DNA of 64,000 nt from CAYLJJ01 sp964384025 (lineage in GTDB: Bacteria > Myxococcota_A > Bradymonadia > UBA7976 > UBA1532). Each line of letters begins with the position of its first letter. The first letter of the stretch is position 1. The notes under the pieces are model-generated. The model did not search any database, had not been told where the DNA came from, and saw nothing but the letters and a program-made list of their open reading frames with translations. The position numbers were made by a program, and so were the translations under genes. The stretch is taken from contig CAYLJJ010000009.1 of NCBI GenBank assembly GCA_964384025.1, forward strand, positions 1 to 64,000, given 5' to 3'. Positions 62,807-64,000 of this stretch are shown in pieces.

Positions 62807-63073
62807 ATGAGGGGAACGAACCTTGTTTTTGGGATAGCCCTATGCAGAGGGCTGGGGGTGATCAGATCCCAAACCCAAGAACTGCGGCAAGAGCCCAACT
62901 TCAGCGCCAAAGAGATCAAACTGGACGATCTTCTCTCTGAAGCTCCCCTGGAGTTCTCTGAGACGGATGCAAAGAACCTCCTCCTCCACCTATACACACT
63001 AGAACCTCTATCTGAACGAACTGGAAAAATTTCACAGCGCATCAACGCTGTATTGACTGGGTTAACGCCCTAA
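62807..63073 (+). CDS. Small hypothetical protein upstream of the secreted gene
   Basis: An 88-residue protein beginning MRGTNLVFGIALCRGLGVIR, a hydrophobic N-terminus that could be a weak signal, followed by an acidic helical part (EIKLDDLLSEAPLEFSETDA) ending INAVLTGLTP. AGGGGAAG precedes ATG 62807. It ends nine bases before the next ATG, so the two are probably co-transcribed. No family recognised. Confidence 0.45.
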   Translation: MRGTNLVFGIALCRGLGVIRSQTQELRQEPNFSAKEIKLDDLLSEAPLEFSETDAKNLLLHLYTLEPLSERTGKISQRINAVLTGLTP

Positions 63074-63082
63074 GGAGAGTTG

Positions 63083-64000
63083 ATGAGATATCTATACCGG
63101 TTGAGCGCCGCTTTTTGCCTTCTGGGCCTCTTAGCCGCTCCCGAAGCTTTTGCTTTGGATGATGTTACTATCATCCCGTGGGTGGCTCAGGCTCCAGGAA
63201 TTCCTCATGACAGCTATAACGGCCAAACCACCCATTTTAAAGCGGTAGCGCGGGGGCTTGTGGGCTCCGCTCGTTATGAATGGGATTTTGGAGACAGCAG
63301 CAGCAGCGGGGTTCTGAACGCCAATAAAGTCAGCAACAATGAGTTCGCTGATCTTCACAGCAGCCATGCCTTCGCAGCTCAAGCTTCCGACCGCCTCTTT
63401 ATCGCTACAGTCTATGCCTGTGACACCGGCATAGACGGAGCGAACTGTGATCCCCATCAAGGGCTCTCTGCTCAGTACAAAATACAGATCCATGAGCCTG
63501 TGAGCCGCTCAGTGCGGGTCAATAAGGCGATCGACGACGCGCTTTGGATGCTTCACCGGAGCTGGAAGCGTCGGGCAAACGCCAACCCTGATGCTCGCCA
63601 AGCTTATACCAGCGCTGGAGATCATTGGGCTGCGACCTCTGTTGAGTGCCAAGCCTTTGAGATTCAGGGCCACACTCTAGCCGTCTCAGAAGCCCTGGAT
63701 CCCTATGTCACCGATGTAAAACAGTGCGTCAATGAGCTGACCGCTGGATTGACAGCTCGTAATATCACGGGTTTACAGCGGGGGCAGAACGCTGATCTCA
63801 ACGGCAATGCCATCGGCTTTTACACCACAAATAATGCCTATAAAGATGGCATGGTGTTGATGGCTCTGGCCTCTACCGGAGATCCTGATTATGTGGCGAT
63901 GACCGGAAACGCCACCTGGGTCTTGGGGCGGAGTTTGCGAGATATCGCTCAGGACTACGCCGAGCACTTCTACTGGGGCCAAGCTGAATCAAGCATCGGC
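63083..64000 (+). CDS. Secreted protein with PKD-like domain (truncated by window edge)
   Basis: An open frame of 306 codons running off the right edge. The signal peptide is MRYLYRLSAAFCLLGLLAAP-EAFA. Residues 45-100 resemble a PKD-type beta sandwich (RYEWDFGDSSSSG, then SHAF, LFIATVYACDT). The following region is helical (DDALWMLHRSWKRRAN, YKDGMVLMALASTGDPDYVA, ILGRSLRDIAQDYAE-like), recalling alpha/alpha toroid repeats of prenyltransferase type. AAGGAGAG lies four bases before ATG 63083. The end of the gene is outside the window, so its function cannot be judged. Confidence 0.65.
   Translation, partial: MRYLYRLSAAFCLLGLLAAPEAFALDDVTIIPWVAQAPGIPHDSYNGQTTHFKAVARGLVGSARYEWDFGDSSSSGVLNANKVSNNEFADLHSSHAFAAQASDRLFIATVYACDTGIDGANCDPHQGLSAQYKIQIHEPVSRSVRVNKAIDDALWMLHRSWKRRANANPDARQAYTSAGDHWAATSVECQAFEIQGHTLAVSEALDPYVTDVKQCVNELTAGLTARNITGLQRGQNADLNGNAIGFYTTNNAYKDGMVLMALASTGDPDYVAMTGNATWVLGRSLRDIAQDYAEHFYWGQAESSIG

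Noticed and set aside
1..64000. Search for tRNA and rRNA genes
   Set aside because: No TpsiC-arm-like sequence with matching acceptor stems or rRNA segment was recognised by eye; a dedicated scan could still find one.

Overview
The window looks like a chromosomal segment of a Gram-negative, Myxococcota/deltaproteobacteria-like bacterium (a Bradymonadales-type lineage would fit). The sequence shows a high-GC background (by eye near 55-60%), very many secreted or lipidated proteins, a giant MopE-type Asp/Cys repeat protein with a myxobacterial-style C-terminal anchor, two Hanks-type Ser/Thr kinases, roadblock/LC7 proteins, a hybrid histidine kinase, a two-CW protein and a membrane-anchored HEAT-type protein. 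The taxonomic placement is inference; no rRNA or tRNA gene was recognised.

Layout. 1-1073: mobile debris: the C-terminus of an ISKra4-like transposase, a DUF4279 gene and a possible group II intron end. 1074-2801: two secreted proteins, one with clan CD cysteine-peptidase-like motifs and one resembling a free-standing FTP/PepSY propeptide. 3143-5942: a tightly overlapping miaA-aroA-cmk operon, then a convergent TerB-like gene. 6495-8797: TlpA-like thioredoxin, SAM methyltransferase and an outer-membrane barrel. 9125-13932: a strikingly AT-rich island of four co-directional genes (roadblock; roadblock+DUF8082; roadblock+helical+DUF4388; Ser/Thr kinase fused to a P-loop NTPase). This is the best candidate for an undescribed system. 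13979-18932 (-): methylmalonyl-CoA mutase small and large subunits plus MeaB, translationally coupled. 19034-20640: arsR-acr3 with a perfect palindromic operator and a group II intron 3' remnant. 20980-25491: the giant MopE-like surface protein.

25536-31692 (-) is an envelope cluster: a Ser/Thr kinase with a C-terminal membrane helix, lipoproteins, CxxC-containing secreted proteins and a truncated paralogue, interrupted by an AT-rich two-CW gene on the other strand. 31837-37656: a secreted protein, a YgiQ-like radical SAM enzyme, an NrtR-like NUDIX protein, and a beta-CASP ribonuclease carrying three dsRBD-like repeats. 37715-39675: serA-serC. 39900-44123: a DUF7477 secreted protein, a zinc-ribbon protein and a hybrid histidine kinase. 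44303-49918: a Cys-rich lipoprotein convergent with a 988-residue secreted protein.

50274-52854: a broken nucleoside hydrolase, a small ORF and a HEAT-like membrane protein. 52907-58017: mutS-glnD, overlapping by 4 bp. 58088-60132: a decayed IS1-type transposase, folB and a frameshifted gene with an SGHYxP motif. 60417-62468 (-): a soluble FtsH-like AAA+ metalloprotease. 62807-64000: a small gene and the start of a secreted protein that runs off the window.

Housekeeping pathways represented are tRNA modification, aromatic, serine and folate biosynthesis, CMP phosphorylation, propionyl-CoA catabolism, mismatch repair and nitrogen (PII) signalling. They are interleaved with accessory envelope and signalling genes and with several decayed mobile elements.
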